Below are positions 49,001 to 58,101 of a DNA stretch of 64,000 nucleotides, in pieces. The first letter of the stretch is position 1. The number at the start of each line of letters is the position of its first letter. The DNA is from Proteus vulgaris (GTDB taxonomy: Bacteria; Pseudomonadota; Gammaproteobacteria; Enterobacterales; Enterobacteriaceae): NCBI RefSeq assembly GCF_023100685.1, contig NZ_CP090064.1, positions 3,596,001 to 3,660,000 of the forward strand. The letters run 5' to 3'. Both the position numbers and the translations under genes were made by a program. The notes beneath the pieces were generated by a model. That model was not told where the DNA came from. It saw only the letters and a list, made by a program, of their open reading frames with translations, and did no database searches.

Positions 49001-49648
49001 ATGAATATGTCAGTGAGTTTAAAAAAAGGACAAGGTATTAGTTTAAAGAAAAATGAATATGACCTTTCCTCTGTCACTATCGGTTTAGGTTGGGATATCA
49101 ACGAAGAAAAACGCGGATTCCTTGGTGGGCTTTTTGGCAAAAAAAGCGAAGAATACGATTTAGACGTTATCGCCTTTTTATGTGGTGAAAACGGCAAGGT
49201 CAATGATCTGGGTAAAATTGAAGGTGGACAACCTTCTCTTGTTAATGGCGATATTATTTTTTTTAATAGCCTTAAACATAAATCTGGGCAAATCTGGTTA
49301 ACAGGTGATAACCGTACAGGTGCTGGTGATGGGGATGATGAACAGATCATTGCAAAATTAAATACCCTAGATCCTAAATTTACCAAAATCGTCTTTATTG
49401 TTCAGATTTACAATGGGCGTGAGCTACAACAACACTTTGGTAAAGTACAAAATGCCTTTATCCGCGCCGTTGATGCTAAAAATGTAGAAATGGCTCGTTT
49501 TGATTTATCAGGAGGCGAAGCCTTCAATAATCAACGCTCAATGTTATTTGCTGAATTAGTCAGAGAAGAAAATGGCTGGAAACTTAACGCTATTGGTGAA
49601 CCTTCAAGTTCAGATAGTTTTGTTTCTTACTTAAAGGACTTTACCTAA
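49001..49648 (+). CDS. terX: TerX-like TerD-domain protein
   Basis: A 215-residue TerD-domain protein: MSVSLKKGQGISLKKNEYDL, a Gly/Phe loop GFLGGLFGKKSEEYDLDV, the calcium motif GDNRTGAGDGDDE (near 105), and QRSMLFAELVREENGWKLNA. It matches TerX of plasmid ter clusters, which lies between two TerY-type genes, as here. Its stop overlaps the next start (TAATG). It probably links the calcium-binding TerD layer with the vWA/phosphatase/kinase module. Confidence 0.87.
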   Translation: MNMSVSLKKGQGISLKKNEYDLSSVTIGLGWDINEEKRGFLGGLFGKKSEEYDLDVIAFLCGENGKVNDLGKIEGGQPSLVNGDIIFFNSLKHKSGQIWLTGDNRTGAGDGDDEQIIAKLNTLDPKFTKIVFIVQIYNGRELQQHFGKVQNAFIRAVDAKNVEMARFDLSGGEAFNNQRSMLFAELVREENGWKLNAIGEPSSSDSFVSYLKDFT

Positions 49649-50286
49649 TGAGAAGACTTCCTGTTTACCTACTTATTGACACATCAGGATCAATGAGAGG
49701 TGAATCTATTCATGCCGTTAACGTAGGAATACAAACAATGCTAAATGCATTGAGACAAGATCCCTACGCATTAGAAAGCGTACATATCTCAATTATCACT
49801 TATGATAATGAAGCACGTGAATTTATTCCTTTAACGGCATTAGAAGATTTCCAATTCACTGATATCACCGTTCCTAGCTCTGGTGGCACATTTACTGGTG
49901 CAGCTCTTGAATGTTTAATCAAGTGTGTTGATCGTGATATTAAACGCTCTGATGGTGATCAAAAAGGTGACTGGCGCCCACTGGTCTTCTTAATGACAGA
50001 TGGCACCCCTTCTGATGCTTACGCCTATGGTGAAGCCATTAAAGAAGTGAAAAAACGCTCATTTGGTTCGATCATCGCCTGTGCAGTTGGTCCAAAAGCC
50101 AAACATGACCACCTTAAAGAGCTTACATCTCAAGTGGTGGCATTAGAAACATTAGACTCTAACGCCTTCTCAGGCTTTTTCAAATGGGTTTCTGCTAGTG
50201 TCGCATCTGGCAGTTCCAGTGCGGGCATTAACACCGATAAAGACACATTACCACCACCACCGCCTGAAATTCAGTTAGTACTGTGA
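49648..50286 (+). CDS. terY: TerY von Willebrand A domain protein (copy 2)
   Basis: A 212-residue vWA protein, the same length as copy 1, with DTSGS at residues 11-15, a Thr-containing loop (SSGGTFTGAAL near 76) and MTDGTPSD. It ends with the same tail type, LPPPPPEIQLVL. The start overlaps the terX stop by one base. The conserved Pro-rich tail in both copies, missing in the third vWA protein, may be a docking peptide for a shared partner; this is inference. Confidence 0.9.
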   Translation: MRRLPVYLLIDTSGSMRGESIHAVNVGIQTMLNALRQDPYALESVHISIITYDNEAREFIPLTALEDFQFTDITVPSSGGTFTGAALECLIKCVDRDIKRSDGDQKGDWRPLVFLMTDGTPSDAYAYGEAIKEVKKRSFGSIIACAVGPKAKHDHLKELTSQVVALETLDSNAFSGFFKWVSASVASGSSSAGINTDKDTLPPPPPEIQLVL

Positions 50287-50392
50287 TCCACAAAAGCAAA
50301 GCGCTAAAACAGGCTTTGCTTTTATTTTATTTAGGCTTTGGTTTATCCATCACAAATATATAACAGCCACTATAAAGTGATAAGGTATAACA

Positions 50393-51433
50393 ATGAGAAG
50401 GCTACCTATTTTCTTTGTGTTAGATTGCTCAGAATCGATGATAGGTGAAAACCTAAAAAAGATGAATGACGGTCTTACGACTATTATTAGTGATCTCAGG
50501 CGAGATCCTCACGCTCTTGAAACTGCTTGGGTTTCTGTCATTGCCTTTGCTGGCGTAGCGAAAACCATTGTTCCACTCACTGAAGTTGTCTCTTTTTATC
50601 CCCCTCAGCTTCCTCTTGGTGGTGGCACATCACTAGGCAGTGCGTTACGAGAACTCACTCACCAAATCGATACTCAAGTTAAAAAAACCACGATTGAGCA
50701 AAAAGGTGATTGGAAACCTGTTGTTTATCTTCTTACTGACGGTAGACCAACTGATGATTACGCACAAGAGATAAAACGCTGGAAAGCCCACTACGCCAAC
50801 AAAGTTAACTTAATTGCGATTGGATTAGGCTTAAGTGCTGACTTACACGCGCTATCACAATTAACTGAAAATGTGCTGTTATTTACTGAAGCACAAGAAG
50901 GCGATTTCACCCGTTTTATAAAATGGATAACAATGTCTGTGGTTTCTCATAGTCGCAGTGTTGGCGAGGAAACACCTCCACTTTTAAGCAAAACCGAGCA
51001 AATTGTTCGCCTTGCCAAAGATGATGTAGCTCGTACCTATGATGAATCTTGTGTCACATTTGTCGGCCGTTGTAGCCACACTCGATCGCCTTATTTAATG
51101 AAATATGAACGCCCACCCATGAAAGCCTCTGGACTTGATTTTAATCTAAACCTCAATGGATTTAATTTAACGGGCTGCTACACCTTAAATGAAGATTACT
51201 TTGCATGGAGCGATCTCAGCGCTACGGCATATCAAGTAAATACCAGTGAGCTTCATGGCACTCCTGGTTGCCCTTATTGTGGTAATGCCACTGCTTTTGC
51301 CGTTTGCCAATGTGGTAAATTACTCTGTGTAAATGGCCCTGAAACCGTTATTTGCCCATGGTGTGATAACAGCATCACCTTTGGAAATAACAGCAATCAA
51401 TCTGACTTTGATGTCACTCGAGGTAAAGGCTAA
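50393..51433 (+). CDS. TerY-type vWA protein with C-terminal zinc-ribbon domain (copy 3)
   Basis: A 346-residue protein. The N-terminal vWA domain (about 1-200) has a complete DxSxS site with the variant sequence DCSES (residues 11-15) and LTDGRPTD. A middle part (about 210-290, CVTFVGRCSHTRSPYLMKYE) leads to a C-terminal Cys-rich zinc-ribbon-like segment with CPYCGNATAF, CQCGKLLC and CPWC. This is the TerY-C type that joins with the phosphatase and kinase. It starts 106 bases after copy 2 and overlaps the PP2C gene by one base. Confidence 0.88.
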   Translation: MRRLPIFFVLDCSESMIGENLKKMNDGLTTIISDLRRDPHALETAWVSVIAFAGVAKTIVPLTEVVSFYPPQLPLGGGTSLGSALRELTHQIDTQVKKTTIEQKGDWKPVVYLLTDGRPTDDYAQEIKRWKAHYANKVNLIAIGLGLSADLHALSQLTENVLLFTEAQEGDFTRFIKWITMSVVSHSRSVGEETPPLLSKTEQIVRLAKDDVARTYDESCVTFVGRCSHTRSPYLMKYERPPMKASGLDFNLNLNGFNLTGCYTLNEDYFAWSDLSATAYQVNTSELHGTPGCPYCGNATAFAVCQCGKLLCVNGPETVICPWCDNSITFGNNSNQSDFDVTRGKG

Positions 51434-52932
51434 TGGATAAAAAAGCCCTACTCACAAAACTGATTATTGATGATACGCTAACTTCGCAACGCATTGCGGT
51501 ACATGAAGAGCTGATTATTGCGTTATATGAAGATACAGAAATCGCTCAACATATTGATTTTATTATTGATAAAATTAAAGCAAAAACAGCAGAAAAAATA
51601 ACACCACAAGACAACGTACAACCTATTCTTCTGTTATTGCCACCAGCGCGCAATTTAGCCTCTGACGAAACATCATTACCAAAAGAAAGCCCATTAAAAC
51701 CAGGGCAAATTCCTACACACTCATCACCAATGCCAATAGAGAAACCGACTATTCACCGCCCTACGGCCAAAATCACCCTTTCTAATGCCAAAGTCGGTAG
51801 CGAATTTAATTCTTCTATTAATATTGAATTAGATACGCTTGATACTGCACAAATTGAGTCTGTGAATTTTCCGGAAGCTCTCGGCATAACCTTTGATGCC
51901 GAAAGTTGTGGTTTAGTCGGCACACCAACAAAAAGTGGCAATTTCACATTGGTTGTCCATTGGTCTGTTAATGCCATTTGCTATCACAATGACGTCTTAT
52001 TAATCATTAATCCTGATCCTCGTAGCTTATGGCAAATTAACGAACCTCCCGCAAATAGCCCTTATCCTAAAGCACATATTGATAGCAAACTTATTCTTAA
52101 AGACGGTATTCGTATTGCAGGAGCAAGTCGTCGTGGTCGCTCTCACGAACATGCAGGTACATTTCGTGATGACGATTTTTATATTCATCACGATAGCCAA
52201 AGCCAATGGAATATTTTAATTGTCGCTGACGGTGCAGGTAGTGCTCGCTACTCTCGTGAAGGTTCACGCATTGTCACCAAAGTGGTCAGTGAATACCTTC
52301 AAGAACAATTGAACATTGAAAAAAATCCAGCATTAGCCCCTTATCTCAACACCATTCACCAATGGGATGATGAGAATGAGAAAAGGCAGGTAGGCAACTT
52401 TTTTTCTAAGCTATTTCACAATGCGTCACAGCTTGCGATTAATCACCTAAAAAATGAAGCCATTCGCATTAATGAACCCGTAAAATCATTTTCAACTACA
52501 CTGTTGGCAACAGTGACTTTACGCATCAATGATGAGCTATTTGCAGCAGCCTTTTGGATGGGTGATGGTGCAATTGCCGCTTATGGACCCGCTGGAAAAG
52601 TCCGCGTTTTAGGTATTCCTGATAGTGGTGAATATGCAGGACAAACCCGTTTTCTTGATGATAATGCGCTTAATGATATCGAATTTAATCGACGCATTAT
52701 TATTGGTAAATGGAGCGAAATTTCACACCTGATATTAATGACAGATGGTGTGTCTGATCCGAAGTTTGAAACAGATAACGGCTTACAAGATCCCAATAAA
52801 TGGGCAGCGCTTATTGATGAAATATCGCCTTGTTTAGCCTCACCAGAAACCGCTGATCAAACACTGGCCGAATGGCTAAATTTCTTTTCAGCAGGCAATC
52901 ACGATGACCGCACTCTGGTTGTGGCGTGGTGA
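51433..52932 (+). CDS. PP2C-type serine/threonine phosphatase of the TerY-P module
   Basis: A 499-residue protein. An N-terminal helical part (about 1-60) and a Pro-rich spacer are followed by a beta-rich, Ig-like segment (about 112-190, with GLVGTPTKSGNFTLVV), then a PP2C domain (about 225-499). Metal-binding motifs are in order: IVADGAGSARYSREGS, MGDGAIAA, LMTDGVSDPKF and DDRTLVV. It should remove phosphate from targets of the kinase encoded next. The start overlaps the zinc-ribbon TerY stop. Confidence 0.88.
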   Translation: MDKKALLTKLIIDDTLTSQRIAVHEELIIALYEDTEIAQHIDFIIDKIKAKTAEKITPQDNVQPILLLLPPARNLASDETSLPKESPLKPGQIPTHSSPMPIEKPTIHRPTAKITLSNAKVGSEFNSSINIELDTLDTAQIESVNFPEALGITFDAESCGLVGTPTKSGNFTLVVHWSVNAICYHNDVLLIINPDPRSLWQINEPPANSPYPKAHIDSKLILKDGIRIAGASRRGRSHEHAGTFRDDDFYIHHDSQSQWNILIVADGAGSARYSREGSRIVTKVVSEYLQEQLNIEKNPALAPYLNTIHQWDDENEKRQVGNFFSKLFHNASQLAINHLKNEAIRINEPVKSFSTTLLATVTLRINDELFAAAFWMGDGAIAAYGPAGKVRVLGIPDSGEYAGQTRFLDDNALNDIEFNRRIIIGKWSEISHLILMTDGVSDPKFETDNGLQDPNKWAALIDEISPCLASPETADQTLAEWLNFFSAGNHDDRTLVVAW

Positions 52933-52959
52933 TCATCAAAGAGAAAATAGGTGAGTTTC

Positions 52960-54459
52960 ATGGCAGATATCATTACCTGTACAACGCAAAGTGGAAAAAC
53001 AGTTCAGTACGTCAATGAAATTATTGGCTCTGGCTCAATGAAAGATGTCTATTTTTCCCCTGACAGAACCTATGTTGTTGCCTTTTATAAGACAAAACAA
53101 AACGCACAAGCCAAAGATAGAATCGATATGATAACAGGCTCTTATCGTCATAATATCTTTGAGCAAAGTGGCGGTGAATACTGGAAAAACCTTTTCTGCT
53201 GGCCAACTGATGTTGTTGAACATCAAGGTAAAATCGGTATTGTGGTGCCGACGTATCAATCCCACTTTTTCTTTAAATATGGCTCTAAAAACAACGACTT
53301 TCTAGCGATAAAAGGCCGCGAAAAAGAAGGTAAATGGTTTGCAAGTGCCAACAACCAAAATAAATTTCTCGATCCTCGTGAAAGAGGCAATTTATTAAAT
53401 TACCTGAAAGTCTGCTTATTGCTCTCTCGTGCCGTTCGCCGAATGCATGCAGCAGGCTTATGCCATAGTGATTTAAGCTATAAAAACGTCCTTATCGATC
53501 CTGAACAAGGTCATGCCTGTGTCATTGATATTGACGGTTTAGTGGTGCCCGGCAAATACCCGCCTGATGTTGTTGGAACACCTGATTTTATTGCACCTGA
53601 AGTGGTAAAAACCAGCCATTTACCGAAAGAAGATCCTAACCGTATCTTGCCAAGCATTACGACCGATAGGCACGCACTTGCAGTATTAATCTATATGTAT
53701 CTGTTTTATCGCCACCCATTACGTGGCGGTAAAATTCACGATCTTGACGATGAAATGCGAGATGAGACACTCTCTATGGGTGAAAAAGCGCTGTTTATTG
53801 AACACCCAACAGATCATAGCAATGCGGTAAAATTGAATCAGGTAAAACCGTCATCTCTACCTTGGGCTGATCCTAAAAAAATCCCATACACGATTATGGG
53901 GCCTTACCTAACACCTCTTTTTGAAAGAGCCTTTATTACAGGATTACACGATCCTTCACAACGGCCTACTGCAGATGAATGGGAAACCGCTTTAGTCAAA
54001 ACGGTAGATTTAGTTCAGCCTTGTCAGAATAAAAATTGTGAACAGCAATGGTATGTTTTTTCAGGAAAAACACAGCCCGTTTGTCCTTATTGTCATACGC
54101 CATATAAAGGGCAATTACCGATTTTAAATCTTTATTCTTCACGTAAAGCCGGTAGCTTTAGACCCGACGATCACCGCTTAATGGTTTGGAGTAATCAATC
54201 ACTGTTTCCTTGGCATGTTAATCGCCTTATTGCGCCTAATGAACGCACCACAGATGAACAGAAAAAGCGCGTAGGCTATTTTGTTTATCACAACTCAACA
54301 TGGTGGCTTGTTAATGAGCGTATTGATGGATTAATGGTATTACCAGAGAAAAAGCAGATAGCGATTGGCGATAAAATTGCACTAACAGATGGGTTGCAAT
54401 TTGTGTTATCGACAGAAGAAGGCGGGCGACTTGTTGTGGTGCAATTAGTATCAAATTAA
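52960..54459 (+). CDS. serine/threonine protein kinase-like protein of the TerY-P module
   Basis: A 499-residue protein with an N-terminal kinase domain (about 15-340): glycine loop IGSGSMKDVYFS, catalytic loop HSDLSYKNVLID (near 175) and the metal-binding DIDG in place of DFG. A zinc-ribbon-like segment follows (CQNKNCEQQW and CPYCHTPYKG, near 360-385), then a C-terminal beta-rich domain (about 395-499). The ATG at 52960 is preferred, with AGGTGAG as its ribosome site; a GTG at 52951 is an in-frame alternative. It is the last gene of the signalling operon, before a strong terminator. Confidence 0.87.
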   Translation: MADIITCTTQSGKTVQYVNEIIGSGSMKDVYFSPDRTYVVAFYKTKQNAQAKDRIDMITGSYRHNIFEQSGGEYWKNLFCWPTDVVEHQGKIGIVVPTYQSHFFFKYGSKNNDFLAIKGREKEGKWFASANNQNKFLDPRERGNLLNYLKVCLLLSRAVRRMHAAGLCHSDLSYKNVLIDPEQGHACVIDIDGLVVPGKYPPDVVGTPDFIAPEVVKTSHLPKEDPNRILPSITTDRHALAVLIYMYLFYRHPLRGGKIHDLDDEMRDETLSMGEKALFIEHPTDHSNAVKLNQVKPSSLPWADPKKIPYTIMGPYLTPLFERAFITGLHDPSQRPTADEWETALVKTVDLVQPCQNKNCEQQWYVFSGKTQPVCPYCHTPYKGQLPILNLYSSRKAGSFRPDDHRLMVWSNQSLFPWHVNRLIAPNERTTDEQKKRVGYFVYHNSTWWLVNERIDGLMVLPEKKQIAIGDKIALTDGLQFVLSTEEGGRLVVVQLVSN

Positions 54460-54466
54460 TAAAGTA

Positions 54467-54509
54467 AGAGAATAATCTGTTTAATTTATCGCGGATTATT
54501 CTCTTTTTT
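54467..54509 (+). terminator. terminator of the TerY-phosphatase-kinase operon
   Basis: Ten-bp stem GAGAATAATC / GATTATTCTC with a 16-base loop, followed by six T. Confidence 0.88.
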
Positions 54510-54534
54510 CATGGTATTAAATTTAATCTTGAGC

Positions 54535-54960
54535 TCAAAGCTTAAATTTCATAACCAAATTTAAATCTTTTGCTGGTTTTCCTGTTTCATAGCGCCATTG
54601 TTCCATAGCGTGAATAAGTGACAAACCAAAAACATCCACTAAAGGTGAATCTAACATCCTAATATTTTGTACATGCCCATTTTCATCAACATCAAATTTC
54701 GCCTTTAGTTCACCTTCAATACCTTGAAAATAAGCTTTTACAGGATAATTAGGTAATGGACGTGATAAATTCTTAGGGTGATTTTTAACCGTAAGATTTG
54801 GCTCTTTTATTTCACTTTGAGTCATTTTCTCTGGTTCATCAGCTAATTTTGGTTTCAGTAACAAATGAGATTGTTCATCTGACTGCATTGGTTGAGTCGC
54901 ACATCCATTTAATAAAATAGTGCTGCAAAGTAAACTTAAAATAGCTAATTTTATTTTCAT
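54535..54960 (-). CDS. small TonB-domain lipoprotein
   Basis: A 141-residue protein with a lipoprotein signal: the lipobox LNGC puts the lipidated Cys at residue 20. After a charged linker, residues about 65-141 form a TonB C-terminal-like domain (PLPNYPVKAYFQGIEGELKA and SLIHAMEQWRYE). It lacks the N-terminal membrane helix and long Pro-rich spacer of TonB. It may be a periplasmic TonB-like protein, but its partner is unknown. It is a single gene on the minus strand, converging on the Ter signalling operon. Confidence 0.82.
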   Translation of the reverse strand: MKIKLAILSLLCSTILLNGCATQPMQSDEQSHLLLKPKLADEPEKMTQSEIKEPNLTVKNHPKNLSRPLPNYPVKAYFQGIEGELKAKFDVDENGHVQNIRMLDSPLVDVFGLSLIHAMEQWRYETGKPAKDLNLVMKFKL

Positions 54961-55217
54961 TTTTCGTTTCTAAAATAAGATTAAATATAAAAACACAATA
55001 ACACATCTCATAATCATTTCTATTCTCAGATCTATATTTAGTTAAGAAAAACTGTGCAATTAATCCTATTTTAGCCATTTTATTTAAATCCAAGTCAGAT
55101 CACATATTTATCTCTCACCCTTTCCATTTAACGCTAACGTTCAATATTGGATATCAAGATCTCAGTTTATTCAGCCCCATTATTTACAATACCCCACAGT
55201 GATAATTGGAGGCATGA

Positions 55218-56186
55218 ATGAAAACTAAAAATAAAATCAATGTGCTAGAGCTTATTTCGCCAGAGATGAAACAAGTTATGCAATTTTATGCAGATAATCC
55301 GCAACCTGCACCAGAAAATGATGGCTATCCATCGATGCGGCTTGCTTATAATCAAGATAGGCGTTATTGGAATGCAGATGCGCCAGAGATGTTTAGCATA
55401 CAAGATATTTCGGTTAGTACTTCTTATGGAAATGTATTAACGCGTCTTTATAAACCCAAAGAAAAAACATCCGCAACACTCTATTATCTGCATGGCGGTG
55501 GTTTTATTTTAGGGAATTTAGATACTCACGATCGCATTATGCGGCTGCTTGCCAGCTATACTGGTTGTACTGTTATTGGTATTGATTATTCACTATCACC
55601 AGAAGCGTGCTACCCTCAAGCCATTGATGAATCAGCACAGGTTTGTCAGTATTATCATCAAAATGCAAAACACTATGATATTAATACGCAACATATTGGT
55701 TTTGCTGGTGATTCTGCGGGAGCCATGTTATCACTTGCCACCGTATTATGGTTACGTGACAAACACATTCACTGTGGCAAAGTGAGTGCAGCTTTACTTT
55801 GGTATGGATTATATGGCTTACGTGATTCCACCAGCCGCCGACTTTATGGGGGGGAATGGGATGGATTGCGCCAGCAAGATCTAGAAGAATATGATAATGC
55901 ATATCTAACCGCACTTGGCAGTCGTGATGCACCTTATTATTGCTTATTTAATAACGATTTAACGCAAGATATTCCACCTTGCTTTATCGCCAGCGCACAA
56001 TACGACCCACTTATTGATGATAGTCTGACGCTATTTAAAACCCTGGAAGCGCATCAATTACCTTGTGAATATAAAATGTATTCCGGCACATTACATGCCT
56101 TTTTACACTACTCACGTATGATGAAAGTGGCAGATGACGCCATTCGAGATGGCGCTCACTATTTTGTAAAACAGCTGATCTTGTAA
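55218..56186 (+). CDS. alpha/beta hydrolase, Aes-like (hormone-sensitive lipase family)
   Basis: A 322-residue esterase (E. coli Aes: 319). It has the oxyanion HGGGF (near residue 94), the nucleophile motif GDSAG (Ser near 168), the Asp of the YDPLIDDS segment (near 266), and the catalytic His in [10 protein letters not shown] (near 297). It should cleave short-chain acyl esters in the cytoplasm. GGAGG lies 7-8 bases before the ATG. It converges on the Nudix regulator with only 28 bases between and no clear terminator. Confidence 0.92.
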   Translation: MKTKNKINVLELISPEMKQVMQFYADNPQPAPENDGYPSMRLAYNQDRRYWNADAPEMFSIQDISVSTSYGNVLTRLYKPKEKTSATLYYLHGGGFILGNLDTHDRIMRLLASYTGCTVIGIDYSLSPEACYPQAIDESAQVCQYYHQNAKHYDINTQHIGFAGDSAGAMLSLATVLWLRDKHIHCGKVSAALLWYGLYGLRDSTSRRLYGGEWDGLRQQDLEEYDNAYLTALGSRDAPYYCLFNNDLTQDIPPCFIASAQYDPLIDDSLTLFKTLEAHQLPCEYKMYSGTLHAFLHYSRMMKVADDAIRDGAHYFVKQLIL

Positions 56187-56214
56187 ACCGTTATCTTTAT
56201 AAAATGTCAGCCTA

Positions 56215-56928
56215 TTAAAACTCAAGATTACGAATAAACCGATAATCCGCAGACGCCTCTTTCAGTCGATACAGACTTGCTGGGCGTCCTCTTTCTGCCC
56301 GTTTTTCTCCTGTATCAATCAATAAATCTGCTTGTTCGATGCGTCGTCTAAAGGATTTTTTCTGGATCTCTTTCCCAATCAGAATTTCATGAACATGCTG
56401 TAACTCAGGCAAGGTAAACACTTCGGGTAATGCAAATCCGGGAACAATTGAATAGAGTGATTTTTGCTTTAAACGCTCTCTGGCTTGTGCAATTAACTCT
56501 TGATGATCAAACGCTAAGCTTTGTTGTGTAACCTCATCAATCGGCAACCACATTACTGAATCCACTGTATCGATATGCGCTTCACAGGCTTGATGTGCAA
56601 TCAACGCGCTATAACAAACCGTCACCGACCAACCTCTTGCATCACGCTGGCTATTTCCCACTGAACAGAGTTGCTCAATATAAGGGGGGATCACGCCCGT
56701 TTTCTCTTTTAATTTTCTTAGCACTGTATCTTCAAGACATTTGTCCTGCAGCTCATCGACAAATCCACCGGGTAAACCCCATTTTCCTTTTTCAGGATGC
56801 TCCCCTCTTTTCACCAACAACACTTTTAACTGCTCTTCATGATAAGTAAACAGCACGGCATCAACAGTGATAAGTGGGGATAGGAAATCACGGCGGTTAT
56901 AACTGGCTAAAAAATCTTGTTCATTCAT
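56215..56928 (-). CDS. NrtR-like Nudix-domain transcriptional regulator
   Basis: A 237-residue protein: an N-terminal Nudix fold (about 15-150) and a C-terminal winged helix (about 155-232, VFTLPELQHVHEILIGKEIQ then FRRRIEQADLL and GRPASLYRL). The Nudix box is degenerate: the family's RE-x-x-EE-x-G is RKLKEKTG here, so catalytic glutamates are replaced by lysine. Loss of hydrolysis with retained ligand binding is typical of NrtR, whose ligands are ADP-ribose or NAD derivatives. The ATG at 56928 is chosen, because the frame start at 56997 falls inside a candidate operator. It is divergent from the SPFH/NAD-kinase-like operon. Confidence 0.86.
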   Translation of the reverse strand: MNEQDFLASYNRRDFLSPLITVDAVLFTYHEEQLKVLLVKRGEHPEKGKWGLPGGFVDELQDKCLEDTVLRKLKEKTGVIPPYIEQLCSVGNSQRDARGWSVTVCYSALIAHQACEAHIDTVDSVMWLPIDEVTQQSLAFDHQELIAQARERLKQKSLYSIVPGFALPEVFTLPELQHVHEILIGKEIQKKSFRRRIEQADLLIDTGEKRAERGRPASLYRLKEASADYRFIRNLEF

Positions 56929-56991
56929 GGCGAAAGCTTTATTAGAAAACGATAAAGCTATTTTAAGGTTAAACAGTAAAAAATCAAATTT

Positions 56992-57075
56992 TGTCATAAA
57001 GACACTAAATCAGTTGACAGTAATAGTGTCTATAAGACACAATGCAATTATTGTCACAAAGACACTTAATAAGGA
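56992..57075. promoter_or_regulatory. three TGTC-N5-GACA operators and promoter of the SPFH operon
   Basis: The 13-mer TGTC-N5-GACA occurs at 56992-57004, 57027-57039 (within GTGTCT-ATA-AGACAC, 57026-57040) and 57052-57064. The outer two lie in near-identical 20-mers exactly 60 bases apart (18 of 20 bases the same). A plus-strand promoter candidate, TTGACA (57014-57019), 18 bases, CACAAT (57038-57043), overlaps the middle site, and the third site precedes the ribosome site AAGGA (57071-57075). This is the layout of an autoregulated repressor, most likely the adjacent Nudix protein. Confidence 0.75.
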
Positions 57076-57081
57076 AATACT

Positions 57082-58101
57082 ATGTTTAACTTAAATTATT
57101 TTAAAGCTGACTCATCAACATTCATCATTAAATCCGTGAATGGCAAAATCCGCCAACAAGGTAAAGGCTTAAGTTTTTGGTATAATTCAGCTACAACCTC
57201 CATTGCGGCATTACCTTTAAATGCACAAGAAGCACCATTTATTTTTAACTTCCAAACCGCAGACTTTCAGGGTTTACGCATTCAAGGGCAAATCTCATTT
57301 CAGGTTAAATCTCCAGAAAAAGCCGCAGAAGTACTCAACTTTAACTTGAGCAAAAACGGCAAATCTTATGCCTCAGAAGATCCACTCAAACTCAGTGATC
57401 GCGTTGTACGTATTGCACAAACCTTAATTCAAGCAAAGATCCAAAGTACCCCACTTAGAGAAGCGTTATTACTCAGCCAATCATTAGTCACTTTGGTGAT
57501 GGAACAATTAGTTGAACATCCATCATTAGAAGCATTAGGTATTGCGATTTTGGATGTCTCCATTGCGGCGATCACACCATCACCAGAAACCTTAAAAGCA
57601 CTAGAAGCTGAAGCGAGAGAATCCTTACTGAAAGAAGCCGATGATGCAATTTATGCGCGTCGTAAATTCTCCGTTGAACAAGAGCGCACCATTAAAGAAG
57701 CAGAATTAGAAACTGACTTATCGGTTCAACGTAAACGACAAGAAATTGAAGAAGCACGTTTAGAAAACGAACGTACATTATTACGCGAACAAGCTGAGAT
57801 TGAAAAAGAACGCCTTGAAGCCAAAGTTAATGCAGAAGCAAAACGCAAAGAGCTGGTCGCGTTAAGTGCTGAAAATCAGCGAACACAATCAGAAGCTGAT
57901 GCCTACGCCATTGAAGCCACCATGCGTGCTTACCGTGAATTGCCAGTTGAAAACTTAAAAGCCATGGCGCTAGCAAAAATGGACTCACAACAGTTAATGG
58001 CAATGGCATTTGAAACTTTAGCGCTTAATTCAGGGAAAATCGGCGAATTGAATATTACTCCTGATTTATTTAGCCAATTTATGAAAAAAGGCGGTAAATA
58101 A
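57082..58101 (+). CDS. SPFH/band-7 domain protein without membrane anchor
   Basis: A 339-residue protein. The SPFH domain covers about residues 10-175 (FQGLRIQGQISFQV, LGIAILDVSIAAITPSPETL). A long charged coiled coil follows (about 180-270, rich in Glu/Arg/Lys), then a C-terminal region (about 275-339, LPVENLKAMALAKM). There is no N-terminal hydrophobic helix, unlike stomatins and flotillins, so it may bind membranes through partners or form a cytosolic oligomer. AAGGA precedes the ATG. It overlaps the NAD-kinase-like gene by one base. Its function is unknown. Confidence 0.85.
   Translation: MFNLNYFKADSSTFIIKSVNGKIRQQGKGLSFWYNSATTSIAALPLNAQEAPFIFNFQTADFQGLRIQGQISFQVKSPEKAAEVLNFNLSKNGKSYASEDPLKLSDRVVRIAQTLIQAKIQSTPLREALLLSQSLVTLVMEQLVEHPSLEALGIAILDVSIAAITPSPETLKALEAEARESLLKEADDAIYARRKFSVEQERTIKEAELETDLSVQRKRQEIEEARLENERTLLREQAEIEKERLEAKVNAEAKRKELVALSAENQRTQSEADAYAIEATMRAYRELPVENLKAMALAKMDSQQLMAMAFETLALNSGKIGELNITPDLFSQFMKKGGK

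Noticed and set aside
54875..55093. 72-codon minus-strand frame overlapping the TonB-like lipoprotein start
   Set aside because: Out of frame with the lipoprotein gene, no ribosome site and no recognisable domain.
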